Below the pieces are notes generated by a model. It did not search any database, was not told the DNA's origin, and worked only from the letters and a program-made list of their open reading frames with translations. From Protaetia brevitarsis (lineage: Eukaryota > Arthropoda > Insecta > Coleoptera > Scarabaeidae), in the NCBI GenBank assembly GCA_004143645.1, contig RXPK01004506.1, positions 43,064-107,063 of the forward strand: a stretch of DNA of 64,000 nucleotides, in the 5' to 3' direction. Below, in pieces: positions 23,892 to 35,838 of the stretch (the first letter of the stretch is position 1; every line of letters begins with the position of its first letter). Position numbers and translations under genes: made by a program.

Positions 23892-24830
23892 TTTTTCATA
23901 TTTTTTTTATGTAACAAAATTATTTGTAATTCAATTATTCAATGTATGTTTATAACTTCAAATATTGTATAAGAGTCCTTCTAAAATTAAAATAACTTTT
24001 AGACTTCTCGAACGAATTTACAGCCTAATTGTATTTACAATTTATATGCCTAGACTTCAGGCAAAAAAAGACGTTGTTCAGACGCAAACTAATAAAGATA
24101 TACTTATACCTTCCGACGTGTAAAAATCAATAACCAGAGCCAACGTTCGCAGATAAGTTTATACCGGGTTGTTATTAAGGGAACTTCCGGTAATGTGTTT
24201 ACATTTGCCGAATATTGTCATTCTGTGACGAGGGTAAGGTACTCTATTATTCCCTGCATATCTCTCACCGTAAATCGGCTAAAATGCCCTGTCGTAATAT
24301 TACAGTTAGATGTCTACCTTTTGAAAAATACGAACTACGTATAGCAACTATCAATAAAAGTGACAAATGAATATACAGTATGTGTCACGACGAACTTCCA
24401 TTAAAGGTTTATGGAGAAGTAAATAAATGCGAGATTTAATTCTTTTTATAGGAAGTTCGCGGGTGCGAATTTCTTTCATTTTCATTTGTAAATAATGCCT
24501 ATCCAGTGGCGTATCTATTTACCATATGATACCCTATTCGATAGAACATTTTAAATATAGTTTACGAACGAATGGTGCACATGTGGTTTAGTAGGTACCC
24601 GCCTTTATTGCGACTACCCTTAACACCTAAGCATAGACTGGTTAGACAAATATAGTAGTTTAACGGCTTCAATCGCGGGATGAATGGAATTCTATAATGT
24701 TTAGAGACGAATAGCGTATTGTATCAAATTAGATTTTAAATTAAAATTGACAAAAAAAATAGTTTCTGATAATCTGACGTTTTTTCTCCTATCTAGGTAA
24801 ATGAGGTAATACGTCAGCTGCAGATGTAAC
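23892..24830. other. non-coding stretch
   Basis: No recognisable gene. GAACTTCCGG, GAACTTCCAT and GAAGTTCGCGG recur between 24180 and 24460 and may mark a small unassigned element. Confidence 0.35.
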
Positions 24831-25318
24831 TTTTTAGATTATTGCCTTCATTTCGTATTTAATTGGAGTTTTCCCCGCTGTATTACTGTCTGCAGGTCTA
24901 CCAACACTCACCTTATCTGTTGCGATGACATAACCAAAACGGAGCCTTACTCAGGTAATATTAGTCCTTTAACCCACTTAACTCCACGAATAATCCGCAA
25001 CGAATTCGATTCATCTTAAATATTTTAACCCGCCGAGCGAATTGTCACTGTTTTGACCGTTAGCGTTTTGCGTGCGTACGATATATTCCCGCAACAAATT
25101 ACTTACTTGTAAAGCTGACAGGACACGACGGATGAGGTTATACAAGGCGGACAGTTCCAAACATGTGTTGAAGAGCGAACCGGTGGTGATTCGTGCACTT
25201 CGGAATCTACACAAATCCACCTTATAAGGAAGCTAGACATCGCTAAAAAAAGGAGTCGATTTTACTAATTAACGTCGCGAGAGCGGTGTACGTGTGGAAA
25301 CATATCAAGTGGATCATT
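24831..25318. promoter_or_regulatory. CpG-bearing promoter-like block
   Basis: Frequent CG dinucleotides and little low-complexity sequence compared with both sides, ending at an ATG in fair context at 25319. The 69-codon minus-strand frame at 25011-25220 shows no domain. The promoter reading is inferred from composition alone. Confidence 0.25.
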
Positions 25319-25465
25319 ATGGCGTCCGATGAAGCACGCTGCTCTGGAAGGCTTGAAAATTACGATGCCCCAGAGATGTTTAAAGTAGCTGGTCGCATAT
25401 TAATGGTCACGTCTGGTAGTTCAGCATTGCATTATGGTATAACCATATTCTTTGCCAAAATTTAA
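25319..25465 (+). CDS. short ORF or first coding exon, unknown product
   Basis: This 48-codon frame begins MASDEARCSGRLENYDAP and has a balanced, protein-like composition unlike the surrounding AT-rich frames. A possible donor (GGTAGTT) follows the 32nd codon, which would leave a first exon ending ...GRILMVTS. No matching downstream exon was identified. The last 16 codons look like intron read-through. I do not recognise the protein. It may be the start of a large gene with distant exons, or chance. Confidence 0.25.
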   Translation: MASDEARCSGRLENYDAPEMFKVAGRILMVTSGSSALHYGITIFFAKI

Positions 25466-25594
25466 TTTTTTTATTGTTTTATGAATTTATTTCGAGTGTA
25501 ACAGGATGTCTTCGAAGAAATCGTATGGAATATGCGATTTCCCTTGCAGAGACGAGAAAAAAGGTACATAGCAAAAATATTTATAAAATAATCG

Positions 25595-25756
25595 TCCCTA
25601 ATAGCCAAATTTAAATTTCCCGCCCACTTTTTAGTGAATTCAACGTAAAGGCATTAAAATAACTATTAATGTAGTACAAGATGGTGGGTAGTTTTATGTT
25701 TCAACGTTGAAGTTACTAAGAATAATTGCGGGAAGTTTAAATTTGGCTATTAGGGA
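25595..25756. mobile_element. MITE family copy 1 (TCCCTAATAGCC ends)
   Basis: It starts TCCCTAATAGCCAAATTTAA and ends in the matching inverted repeat, giving TIRs of about 28 bp around a 162-bp element. A second copy in inverted orientation lies at 39075-39242. No coding content. No clear target duplication. Confidence 0.88.
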
Positions 25757-26544
25757 TTGCAGATTGCAGTACTTCAAGGTAGGAGAAAACAATTCAAGAA
25801 CGCGGAAAAAAGAATGCTGTAAATTTTTAAACAATTATACAGTTGTTGCACATATAGGGACGAGCACAACTTGTATTAAAATTTCCCACAAAATTGTTGA
25901 CTGAAGTTATCGCATTTTTTGCAATAAAATTTTTATGTTGACAGAACCTAATAATCTATATATTATACAGTAGCATTAAGTGCAGATCACTTGTTGCAAA
26001 TAGTACGTTTAGGCGAGTGGTAATAGTTGCAATTAATCGTCAAAAAAATATTTACAGTATTTTTGCTACTATTACATATCTGTGTAGTGAACCGACATTA
26101 AGATGTGCGTACAGATTAACTACGCTGTTGCTATAATTAATATACCTAGTTGTGAATAATTATTTACTTATTGTATAATGTGTTTTTTTTTTTTTTGAAA
26201 CATAATGTGTAGCTTTGTTGCACAATTTGTTGACATAACCCACCTATAAAAGAAGCATAAATTCCATATTGCTTGCCGGAAAAGCAATAGTGAATTTTCA
26301 GTAGAATTTTGCCTACAGTGAAGCTGAACTCTTGGATCAAGGAATACAGTGTCCTTAATTTGAGAAGTTTTGATCTCATTAATTTATTTTGTTCTATATG
26401 TGACGTTTGTACAATTTTTTTCTGGTAAATGCACCAAATAAACTTTTTATAACTGCGTTTGAGTGAAGTAGGAGAAGCGCCACCTTAACAACAATGGTTG
26501 TATCACATATATCTGTTGAACGTAACTATATGGGTAGAAAACTT
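25757..26544. other. non-coding stretch
   Basis: AT-rich, with a 12-base T run near 26190 and no recognisable gene. Confidence 0.4.
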
Positions 26545-27800
26545 CGTCATAATAATAATAATAATAATATATCTTTATTTCAACTACGGTTACAAAAGCG
26601 TACAAAATAACGTCACAGACAAAATACGAGTTCAGTTTGCATGCTAAAACTTCAAATAATCGTTGACAGAATAACATGAGACATCCAACAGATATCTCCT
26701 AACTTGGTTCCAAAAAATGCGGAAGTTAGCAATACACTTCATTTCCTCGGGTAACTTATTGTATAATTTACACCCCAAATACGTGAGGTTATTCTGATAA
26801 AGTGTTGTTTTGTGACGAGGAGGACTTACTGCCTCCTTGGCACTTTCTCACATTATAGCCATTAGCATATGTAGAAAATTCAGATCTATGTTTAAACACA
26901 AAACACAAAACTTCGCAAACATAGGTATCATAAAAGGTTAGCAAACCCTCATTCTGAATGTTTCTTTACACGATTCACGGTATTGCAGATTGTACATGAT
27001 TCTAACTGCCCGTTTCTGCAGGAGGAATATGCGGTCTACATTTGATCCAGCACCCCAGTGTATAATACCAAATATCATTCATTCATAAAACTGCTGATAT
27101 CATATCTAGAACGATTACGGAAAAGTATGCACTGGGTTTTATCTGAGTTTATGCACAGATTATAAAAAAACATCCATTGGCTTAACTTAGTGTAGTCTGC
27201 ACTTACATTGTAAACTAAATCTTCAAAGCAGTTACTTTTAAACGCAATAGTGATGTCATCAGCAAACAGAGTAATATTAGTCATATTGCTAATCTGCAAT
27301 GGTAAGCCGTTAATATATATTAAAAATATTGTAGGGCCCAGAATGGATCCTTGAGGGACACCCTTTCTAAGCACAGACAATTGAGATTCATAATTATCTA
27401 TGATTACTCTTTGTTTTCGATCTAACAAGTAACTTCTAAGCCATGCCAATGGGGCTCCTCTAACTCCACACAGTTCTAATTTTGTAAGTAATATTTCATG
27501 ATTGACACTATCAAACGCTTTTGATAGATCAATAAATAAAGCAAGAGTGAAGTACCCAGCATCAAGATCTAACGATACCTGGTTAACAAATTTAAACAAA
27601 GCCGTGTTTATAGACCGATTTAATAGAAAACCATGTTGGCATATTGAGAATAAGTTGTATTTATTAAAGTAATGCAATAATTTTCATTCATAACTGATTC
27701 ATAAATTTTGGAAAATATAGGTAGTATACTAATTGGTCGAAAGTTATCCAAATTGTTCTCATCCCCCTTTTTTATAAATAATACTTAGATCACAGAACCT
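26545..27800 (-). pseudogene. CR1/Jockey-like LINE, reverse transcriptase end
   Basis: A 200-codon minus-strand frame (27075-27677) holds most of a LINE reverse transcriptase palm. 'QHGFLLNRSINTALF' is followed by 'LFIDLSKAFDSVNHEIL' (first catalytic Asp), then 'KGVPQGSILGPTIFLIYING', then the FADD active-site box. Upstream, in another frame (27690-27770), 'NFRPISILPIFSKIYESVM' continues the same domain, so a frameshift lies near 27680. Downstream the thumb region is degraded. The element ends in an (AAT)n tract at about 26549-26570 with TTTATTTC beside it. The endonuclease half is missing (5' truncation). Confidence 0.88.
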
Positions 27801-29111
27801 GTTTACAAAAGTGTGAGCTAGATTTGGAAAAAAAGAAATTTGAACATAATAATTACATACTTTAAATTAACTACAATTGTGGTTAGTGTAATCCTTATTT
27901 CTTAATAATATTCACTTTGTTAATTGAAGAGTACTTACTGCATGCTATGTTCAATATTGCAAATATTTTAATTTCAAACATATTTAACATCATTGCCAAT
28001 GAAATAATTTAAGAATTATAGTCGGTGGAAAATCTGGATCCGACTGATTCGTCATGATCCCTCCGCTGCAATGTAACATTTTCTAACTTGGAAGTAATTT
28101 AGTAACATTTTAAAACAGCAATACTGTCGATAACAATAATGAGATAATAGCAGTTATTGGTAATTTGCTGGCATTGATACTTAATGTCATCACAGCGTTA
28201 TGGTTTGGTAACCACTCTCACGTTGATATTTTTTTATAGGTCGTTTAAAGGGCGGTTATCCGCAATCGGTGTTTTAGTGCTTAACACCATAAACATTTTA
28301 GTCTCTCACGTCAACAATATTAATATAACATAATTTTTTTATCGTAAATAAGTTCTGTGGTTGATTCATAAATAACTATAACAGCAAATGTGATTGCATT
28401 TATTTTTAATTTTTGGTTATATTTGTGTAATAATAATAAAATTGCTTTGGTGGAAAATTACATTAGCAATTTTAGTTAAAAGATACACCTTTTAATGCTT
28501 CTATTCCCTAGATAATACCTATATTTGGTTAGGGCTATAAATAACTTAATTCACTATTACCACGTAATATAAATTCTAGAACCTCCGCTTATAAATTTTA
28601 CATCGAAAATTAACTCCTAAAAGTCTATCAATTACACCGTTTCTTAGGAGGGGTTGTCCGATCCTCGATCCCGATAATACGAATTCCTTCCTCGATTTAT
28701 TGAATCGAATTAATAACATAATTGTATAGAGGGGAGTAGGCCGGAAAAATATTGCGAGCCCAGATGGAATTTTCGATAATTAAAAGGCGAAAGCCGGAGT
28801 CGCGATTAAGTGAATTAGCACATCCCGTGATGGAAGTCTTATAATTGGGTCGCATTAATGTAAGCTGGCCCGCCGTACTTGATGCTACAAGGTGAAATGA
28901 AAAAAAAAATGACTTTCCAAACGCATTTATTTTCTTTAACGCTTCGGATCTTTTGTTCTTCTACATCCAGAAAAAAAAGATTTGTTGATTCAACTAATAA
29001 TCGTGTTATCTTCGTTTATTTACTTCATAAAATAATATTAATTGGGTATTACAACTTATGAAAATATATCTAACGTCTCAGATCACAATTACTTTTACTA
29101 ACGTCTAACGT
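27801..29111. other. non-coding stretch with a possible conserved block
   Basis: No gene recognised. Between about 28600 and 28880 the sequence loses its low-complexity runs, gains CG dinucleotides and contains several AATTA homeodomain-type sites. It looks like conserved non-coding DNA, on composition only. Confidence 0.3.
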
Positions 29112-29163
29112 CTAACATTATTGTGAATCAGGCATAATAATGTCTGATTCACAATAATGTTAG
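29112..29163. repeat. perfect 20-bp hairpin at an element edge
   Basis: CTAACATTATTGTGAATCAG and its exact reverse complement flank a 12-nt loop. The right arm coincides with the left end of the 29144-29857 element. Confidence 0.85.
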
Positions 29164-29857
29164 TGTTAGCATGTTAATGTTAACGCAATGATAATGTTAA
29201 GTTTAAAACGTTGGTTATATAGCTGTGTTTAGACAAAACTTGTACAGATTGATGTTGATGTTGACGTGATGTTAACATAATATAATGTTAATCTTTAAAA
29301 TCTTAACATATCAGTTAACGTCAACCAATCATTTTAAAGATTGTACACATGCGCATTACTTTGCAAATTGCCAATACAAATTGAAAATAACTGAAAAGCA
29401 TATAACCTTTAAAACCCTCAAATACAGCTGATAATTTTTCGGGTAACTACGTAATTGAGTAGATTTACTTTTCGATTACTTTCCGATATCATTATTTTTA
29501 ATCTACTAAGCAATGATTGACAATGAGCTATACTTATTGTTGTATAACATTCACAAACTTTGCGTTAATTCCGCAGAGTTAATTGTTGGTTGATGATCGC
29601 TTAAAAACAGGTTTCAATTTATGATTCACATACATATACATAGGTTATTTTATTCTTTAACTTCTACCAACTTTCTTTCTTAATATTTTCCAGAACACAC
29701 TAAATTTTTTTGCAGTATTGCCAACATTCAAACGATTTTTCACTGTGACGTTTCCAAAATTTGCCGCCTATTTTCTAAACATCATTATGTACGTAGTTTA
29801 CATTAACATTGACATCAACATTACCATTACATTAACGTTGACATCACTGTGAATCAG
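29144..29857. mobile_element. candidate MITE, CTGATTCACA ends
   Basis: CTGATTCACA at the left and TGTGAATCAG at the right form a 10-bp perfect inverted repeat. Inside, both ends carry repeated TTAACGTTAACATCA-like subterminal motifs in inverse orientation. The body is about 714 bp with no coding potential. No target duplication was seen. Confidence 0.55.
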
Positions 29858-30335
29858 CAGTTTCGACGTCACTTCGCGTCACCTCATGTATTTTTCGCGG
29901 AAAACTCTACTCCGCTCCTCAGTTGTTATTCAGGTCTACCACTCTTCACATATTATATCTATATTTTTAGTCTATCGATTATAATTGATTCACTCGATTT
30001 TTGCATTGAAATACGCTCAAAGTATTTGAATGTTTAAATTGGTTGCAGAAATGTTGTTGGCTCAATCTGCAATGTTATAATTTATCCAATAATCTAAATT
30101 CTAAATGTTGGTTGAAGAAATTAATCACTTTTGAAAAGCGGTAGTTGTTGGGTTAAATCCATATTTCAAGTTGGAATGAACAATGTATTGTGTGTCATTT
30201 CAAGAAATATAATATATTATAATGTATCTGCTATCTGTGGTGCAATTTGTGCCAAATATACATTATTGCCAGAGAGCGGATTTATTCGGGCGCTAGCGAT
30301 AGTCATCGGAAAAAAAAAATACGTATTTATGCTCG
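29858..30335. other. non-coding stretch
   Basis: No recognisable gene. Two short plus-strand frames (29849-30037 and 30131-30340) have no domain. Confidence 0.4.
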
Positions 30336-30343
30336 CTTAGGGG

Positions 30344-32638
30344 CAGTGTTGCCAACTGGGTGAATTTTCCACTAAATCTGGTGTATTGAAAGCACGTCTG
30401 GTGTACACAAATCATATTCTAGTGGCTAGTGAAAAGTTTAGTGGATTTTCTTAATTTTAGTAATAAATCTAGTGAAATCACTAAATACGAAGACTAAATT
30501 ACATAAGGCCTTGTTTACACCGCACGTTGTTTAGTCTGTGCGAGTGATGTAGAGTGGGGATAATGCGCATAAATAATTCGGTGTTTACATCGATATTCAA
30601 CATCATGAAACTGTTATAGTTTTCTCAAACAATTTGGCAACAAAGAACAAGGAAGGTGTCATTTCCGTTATGATTAATAAAATCGTTAGAATATTTGGTA
30701 TGTATTTTTAACCTTAAGAAAAATCCAAGAAAGGAGAAGAACACAATTATTTCGTAAATTTAAAAGCAAACGCAGGCATTTATTTAATAAATTGCAAATT
30801 ATATATGTCCAACAACAGTTTGACATATATCGGTATCCATCTGCTATCCATCACTTCTGTTTCACACTTTACCTAAACTGTGCCTAAACCTGCCTAAACT
30901 GCTGAAAATCTAACCTCTAATATACAAATATAAGTATTAACCATACATACATAATTTGATATGTTGTCAAGTTTACGTGTTGCTTTCGGACAATGTGTTC
31001 CCCTCTTGTTTACATCGCATAAAAGACGATAAATTCGAACTAAAAATGAAAGTACGGGCTAAATTTTTGTTCGATCCTTCTCGGTAGGCGAACCGACTAA
31101 CATTAGTCCTCTAGTACGCGCAATATAAATCGATTGTTCTGTTCGAACATTATTGGTTAGTTCGCGGTTTTTAAACTCGATGTAAACAAGATTTAAGTGT
31201 CAGAGAATATTTAGTTTATTTTAGTTTTGTTGTTTTTAAGATGTTGGTAACAGTAGAATAGTCTAGAATAGTAGAGTAGAGAGAGGATATATAGTGACTG
31301 TGTTTAGAAGTGTTTAATAAAGAGTGTTTAAACTTTTAAAATAGAACTGTGGTTTTAATACTATAATAACTTTACAAAAGTATAGGAAAATCTAGTAGAG
31401 TAGTCAATACAAGAGATAAATTTCAGTCGAGGGGAGGCGCAATTTTATTTTGAGGGCGTGTTCGCTGAAAACATGGTAAGGTTATATCACGTTTACATTA
31501 GTCTAGTTTTAATTTTTTAAAAAACATGTCTAGATCCCCAGCGACATTCCTCCGCTCCCGCCTCCCCACGTAACCGAATTCCAGCCGTTCTACGGGCCGC
31601 CAGAAGAATAGGTGTTGATAGTTTTGTTTAAAATTGTGCCAACATGATACATATCGATTGAAATAAATAAAAACGGTGCGTCAACACGCACATTTACACA
31701 TGTTGAAATCTTTTATTTACGAAAGGCCCAAAATTATTACGACAAACGTGTCAAATACAAAAAAATAAAGTCAATAAATGTCAAATGTTTATAAATACAA
31801 AGCAAATTTTTAACAAAGACGCTCTACAAATTCAAACAGTTGAGCATTGACAAAAAACCAGGTAACCAAACATCAACTTGACATTAACATTGCATCAAAC
31901 ATGACCAGTGACGAAAAGGAAATTTACGAATCACTATTTAAAGGCGACGCCAGCCGAATTAAAGGCCGTGTTAAATACGGCTAAAGAATACGCCAACGAG
32001 GACTTTAAATGGATAATAAAATGCATTCGTGAGGGGACCGTCGTCAAAGGCATGGTGAGAGGACAATGACTCTACATTTTTCCTAAACAACCTAAACATT
32101 CATCCCCGGAAGAAACCGGACAATGAACATAAAATATAATAAATCAACAAATGTAAAAATAAATTGTATTATGAAAATCAATAGAGTTTAAATGTGTAAA
32201 GAAAAAAGTAAATTTTTGTGTACCAGCGCCAAAAATTTAAGCACGATAAAAGCAAACGCAACGTTGAGCGTAGATTTTTTTTTTTGAAACGAAAAGTCAA
32301 CTTGACAAACGTATCTAGAAAATTTGTCATAAATTCAAAATGGACGAGCAGCAACGGCAACAATTGGCAGCGCATTTCAAATTTTGCCACCCAACACCCA
32401 AACAGCTGGCAAAGTGGGAGCCGCCCCCCTTGGAACAGGCCGACGACGACGGTGCTTTATACTTTCTATTCTATGATAGAATCTAGATCTAGAAGTCTTT
32501 TGTAATTTAGCTTTCTTCTCGAATGTTAGAGTGTATTTTCGTTTATATGAACACGTGATACACCATTCTAGTGATTTTCTGGTGGAATTATAAACCCGAT
32601 CTAGTAAAATATGTCAATTCTGTCAATTGGCAACGCTG
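30344..32638. mobile_element. hAT-like DNA transposon without a recognisable transposase
   Basis: It starts CAGTGTTGCCAACTGG and ends with the imperfect inverted copy CCAATTGGCAACGCTG, a hAT-type terminus. The flanking octamers CTTAGGGG (30336-30343) and TCTAGGGG (32639-32646) match at 6 of 8 positions, as expected for an old 8-bp duplication. No hAT core is readable in the 2295 bp. It does contain two short protein-like stretches. One begins MTSDEKEIYESLFKGDA at about 31901 and, after a frame change, reads 'AKEYANEDFKWIIKCIREG'. The other begins MDEQQRQQLAAHFKF at about 32341. TTGTTTACA motifs near 30508, 31010 and 31180 may mark a nested insertion. Confidence 0.7.
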
Positions 32639-32646
32639 TCTAGGGG

Positions 32647-33515
32647 TGATTCTCATAAATTAATAAATTTTATCTTATATATTCTTATTTACATCCTGTA
32701 TAAGATAGCAAGTTGTAATCTATTGTTACACTTAAGTACTTGCAATAATATACAAGGAATTCCATTAAAAAAAAAAACAAGTTTGATTCTTTTAAGGCCT
32801 TTGGAACAGCTTGTAAAATAATTTTAAAAAATAACCATAACAGACTCCCATATATCCCAAAATTGACACTTTTTGAATTTCGGCCACAATATTCCGTGCC
32901 GTATAGCGTAAATAACCGGTATATAGAGTAGTAGTTTTCTCCATAATTTAAGTCATTAGAGATATGTATTAATTATATTTACTTGGTATTATTGATATAT
33001 ATTATTTGTTTGACTTTTCAAGGTAATATTAGGTATAAATACATTGTTATTGACAAAGAATAATCATCAAAAAAGCTGCTATCAGCTCTTATTTAAATGG
33101 ATAGACCATGATATTGACTTATACTGTGATGATACAGTTCAATGGCATTCCCTAGAAACAGGCAGTATTCGATTTTCATATATAATATACATTTTCTTGT
33201 AGAACGTGTTAGTTTAAAATGTTACAACTGAAAACAAAAATGACGTATTTTGAAATATTGAAGAAGATAATATTATAATAAAATTCGTTTAATGTTATTG
33301 ATTTCAAAATAACGATTTTAACTGTAAATGTATCCTTCAAAACAGTACAGGCAACTGATATACAAATACGTAAAATTGGTTGCATAAACTAACAAACTAG
33401 AACTAGAATTCTTTAAAAACCTACATTCTTAAGCGAAAACTTTTAAGAAAATATATAAAACATAAATAGGGAATGATGCATTTATTTTATAAAGCTGTGC
33501 CCTCACAAAATCAGT
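32647..33515. other. non-coding 3' flank of the zinc-finger gene
   Basis: AT-rich, no recognisable gene. A minus-strand AATAAA at about 33481-33486, some 30 nt beyond the zinc-finger gene's stop, is a plausible polyadenylation signal. Confidence 0.5.
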
Positions 33516-35107
33516 CTACAATAATTGCTTATCACATTTTAATAAGTGTTTACTTAAATACTTCTTATAAAAAAATTCTTTTCCACACTTCAGGCAGCTA
33601 ACACAGCCCTGCTTATGAGAATGCATATGCTCTTTAAGTTTACGAACGGTGAAGAACTCCCTTTGACACACTTTACACTCGTGCAGCCTTTGCCCAACAT
33701 GCCTCTGCATATGTTTGTTTAAATTGTATTTTTCAATGAATTCCTTGCCGCAAATGGTGCAAACGTGCCGACGATCCGAATGTATCCTCTTCGTGTGCTG
33801 TATCAGACTTGGTAGAGACTTGAAGATCTTGGCACAAATCTCGCAGACGCATTTCTCAGCAAAGTGTTTTCTAGAAGTGTGCACCTGGACTATATTGAGG
33901 GATTTTGCTGAGAAATCACAATATTTACATTTATAAGGCCTCTCGTTGCTGTGATAAGCCATGTGACGATTCATCGAAGACTGGCAGCTATTCTGCTTTC
34001 CACAGACATGGCAAACCAAACCTTTTTCTTTTGTATGCCGTGCTCGGATGTGTTTATCCAGTGATGCTTTAGATGTGTATCTCATATTGCATATAGAACA
34101 CCTAAAGTAATGATGAAAACTATTAAGAATTATTACATTTTTAAATATTCAAATATACAGGATGTTTCATATGAAAGGTGTGAAACATCCTCTACAAAGA
34201 TTACATTCAATTAGCCCTTCAAAATTAATAAAAGCTCTGTAGTTACTATGCGTTTTATATAAGAACTTACTTATGAATATCAGTGTGACTTAACTGGTGT
34301 GCTTTTAAACTGCTAGGCTGAACTTTTAGCTGACAAAATTCACAAGGAACTAAATGTTTATAATCGTGCTGAACTAATAGTTTACGTTCGTCAAAAACCT
34401 GAAAAAGGAACTTTATAAATTAGAAACACAAAAAACATAGATAGGGGAAAAATACCGTATCACACTTATCACATTTAAACACAAATTCGCCATTATGCGT
34501 CTCCTGATGGTCTTGATATTCTGTGAAGGCATCAAATGTGTTGGTACATATATCACAATCATATGTGTTATTCCCTATTATCTCGAGTATCTTTAAAGAC
34601 ATAGACATTAAATCAATATATCTATTTACTTATATCAACTTACACCAGGGTGCACAGCACTGAATAGCCATGTTTTTCCTGTTATTTGAGAATTTTTGTC
34701 ATAATTACCAGATGTACATTCACCATCATCATCACCACTATCACTAGCTACAGTATTTGTTAAATAATATTCATTTGTGCATTGTTGATTATTTTCTGTA
34801 TTTAAACTTTTCTTTGATTCGATCAATTGCTCATAGGAATTATAACACATCTGTTTGAATGAATTAAATGCATCTATCTTCTCGATACAGCTAACACAAC
34901 CGAATATTGGCAAGCCATCACTAACTATAACCTGTAAATAAGTTACCTAAATTGGAATAAGAAAAACGGATATAGCGATAGTACCTGAAGTGAAATGCAA
35001 TCATTAATTTTAACCAGAAATTCCGTAGGAAGATCACTAAATAAATCAATATACTCTACAAACTTGTTATCGCAAAGACAAAATCTACACACTTTTACCT
35101 TTTCCAT
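33516..35107 (-). CDS. ZAD-type C2H2 zinc-finger protein (10 fingers)
   Basis: Five exons with GT-AG introns and consistent phases: 34985-35107, 34644-34931, 34456-34590, 34271-34398 and 33516-34101, giving about 419 residues. The N-terminal zinc-finger-associated domain (ZAD, an arthropod dimerisation module) has Cys7, Cys10, Cys53 and Cys56. An acidic linker (SDSGDDDGE) follows. From about residue 147 there are ten C2H2 fingers. The last ends in Cys instead of His (C2HC), and the fifth has a non-standard GKQNSCQS turn. Linkers are mostly non-TGEKP. ZAD proteins are nuclear, usually DNA-binding regulators or insulator factors; the target cannot be read from sequence. It shares a 187-bp divergent promoter with the RNF181-like gene. 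The start is the only ATG before the ZAD cysteines. Confidence 0.92.
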
Positions 35108-35294
35108 ATTCGTCAATGTTACTTAACGCAGCAAATAGTTATAAAAATAAAAAAATCTAATGTCTAATACTACCTGAATATGTTTGATCAATTACATCTA
35201 TTCTAGGTTATGTTGACATGACATTTTTGACATATTCTATTGTAATAAACACGTAAACACACGAAAGTGAATTGGGCTTACTTTATTAAGAAAA
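35108..35294. promoter_or_regulatory. divergent promoter between the ZAD and RNF181-like genes
   Basis: Only 187 bp separate the two start codons, so both promoters and 5' leaders must lie here. The sequence holds TTGACATGACATTTTTGACA-type repeats and no obvious TATA box, as is usual for housekeeping insect promoters. Shared control is inferred. Confidence 0.7.
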
Positions 35295-35838
35295 ATGGCA
35301 AGTTATTTTGAAGAAATGGGCTGGCAGCCTCTAGCAGACGGTGAAACGCCTAACCATTTTCTACATTTAGCACGATTACTAAGGGATTTTAACATGTTTG
35401 AAGAATTGGGGGTGGATCACAAATTAGCACCGCCTGCCTCGAAACAAATTGTAGAAGAATTGCCGGAAATTACAATCAAAGACGAAGGTAAAATCAATTA
35501 CCTAGAATAAAATTAAATTTAATCTTTTGTATTATTTTACAGGAAAGCAATGTCCAGTATGTTTAAAACCTCACGAAATTGGCGAATCAGTTAAAAAATT
35601 GCCTTGTCATCACTGCTTTCATACTAATTGTATAATACCTTGGCTGACAAAGGTAAACAAAATAGGAGTACAATTTTAATTACTATAAACTCGTAAATTT
35701 CAGACTAATTCTTGTCCAGTATGCAGATATGAACTACCTACGGATGATGAGGAATATGAAGAATACCGAAAAGAGAAAATCAGGGCAAAGCAAAGGGAAG
35801 AGGAAATAGAAACTTTACATAATTCAATGTTTTCATAA
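35295..35838 (+). CDS. RNF181: RING-H2 E3 ubiquitin ligase, RNF181-like
   Basis: Three exons (35295-35487, 35543-35652 and 35704-35838) with GT-AG introns give 145 residues, close to the 150-residue size of animal RNF181. The N-terminus MASYFEEMGWQPL and the following 'LARLLRDFNMFEELG' are characteristic of this family. The RING-H2 domain is complete: C68-x2-C71, C86-x-H88-x2-H91-x2-C94 and C105-x2-C108. A basic and acidic tail follows (EEYRKEKIRAKQREEE). It is expected to bind an E2 enzyme and pass ubiquitin to substrates in the cytosol; the substrate is not evident. No frame breaks. It is divergent from the ZAD gene and upstream of the MYND gene on the same strand. Confidence 0.93.
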
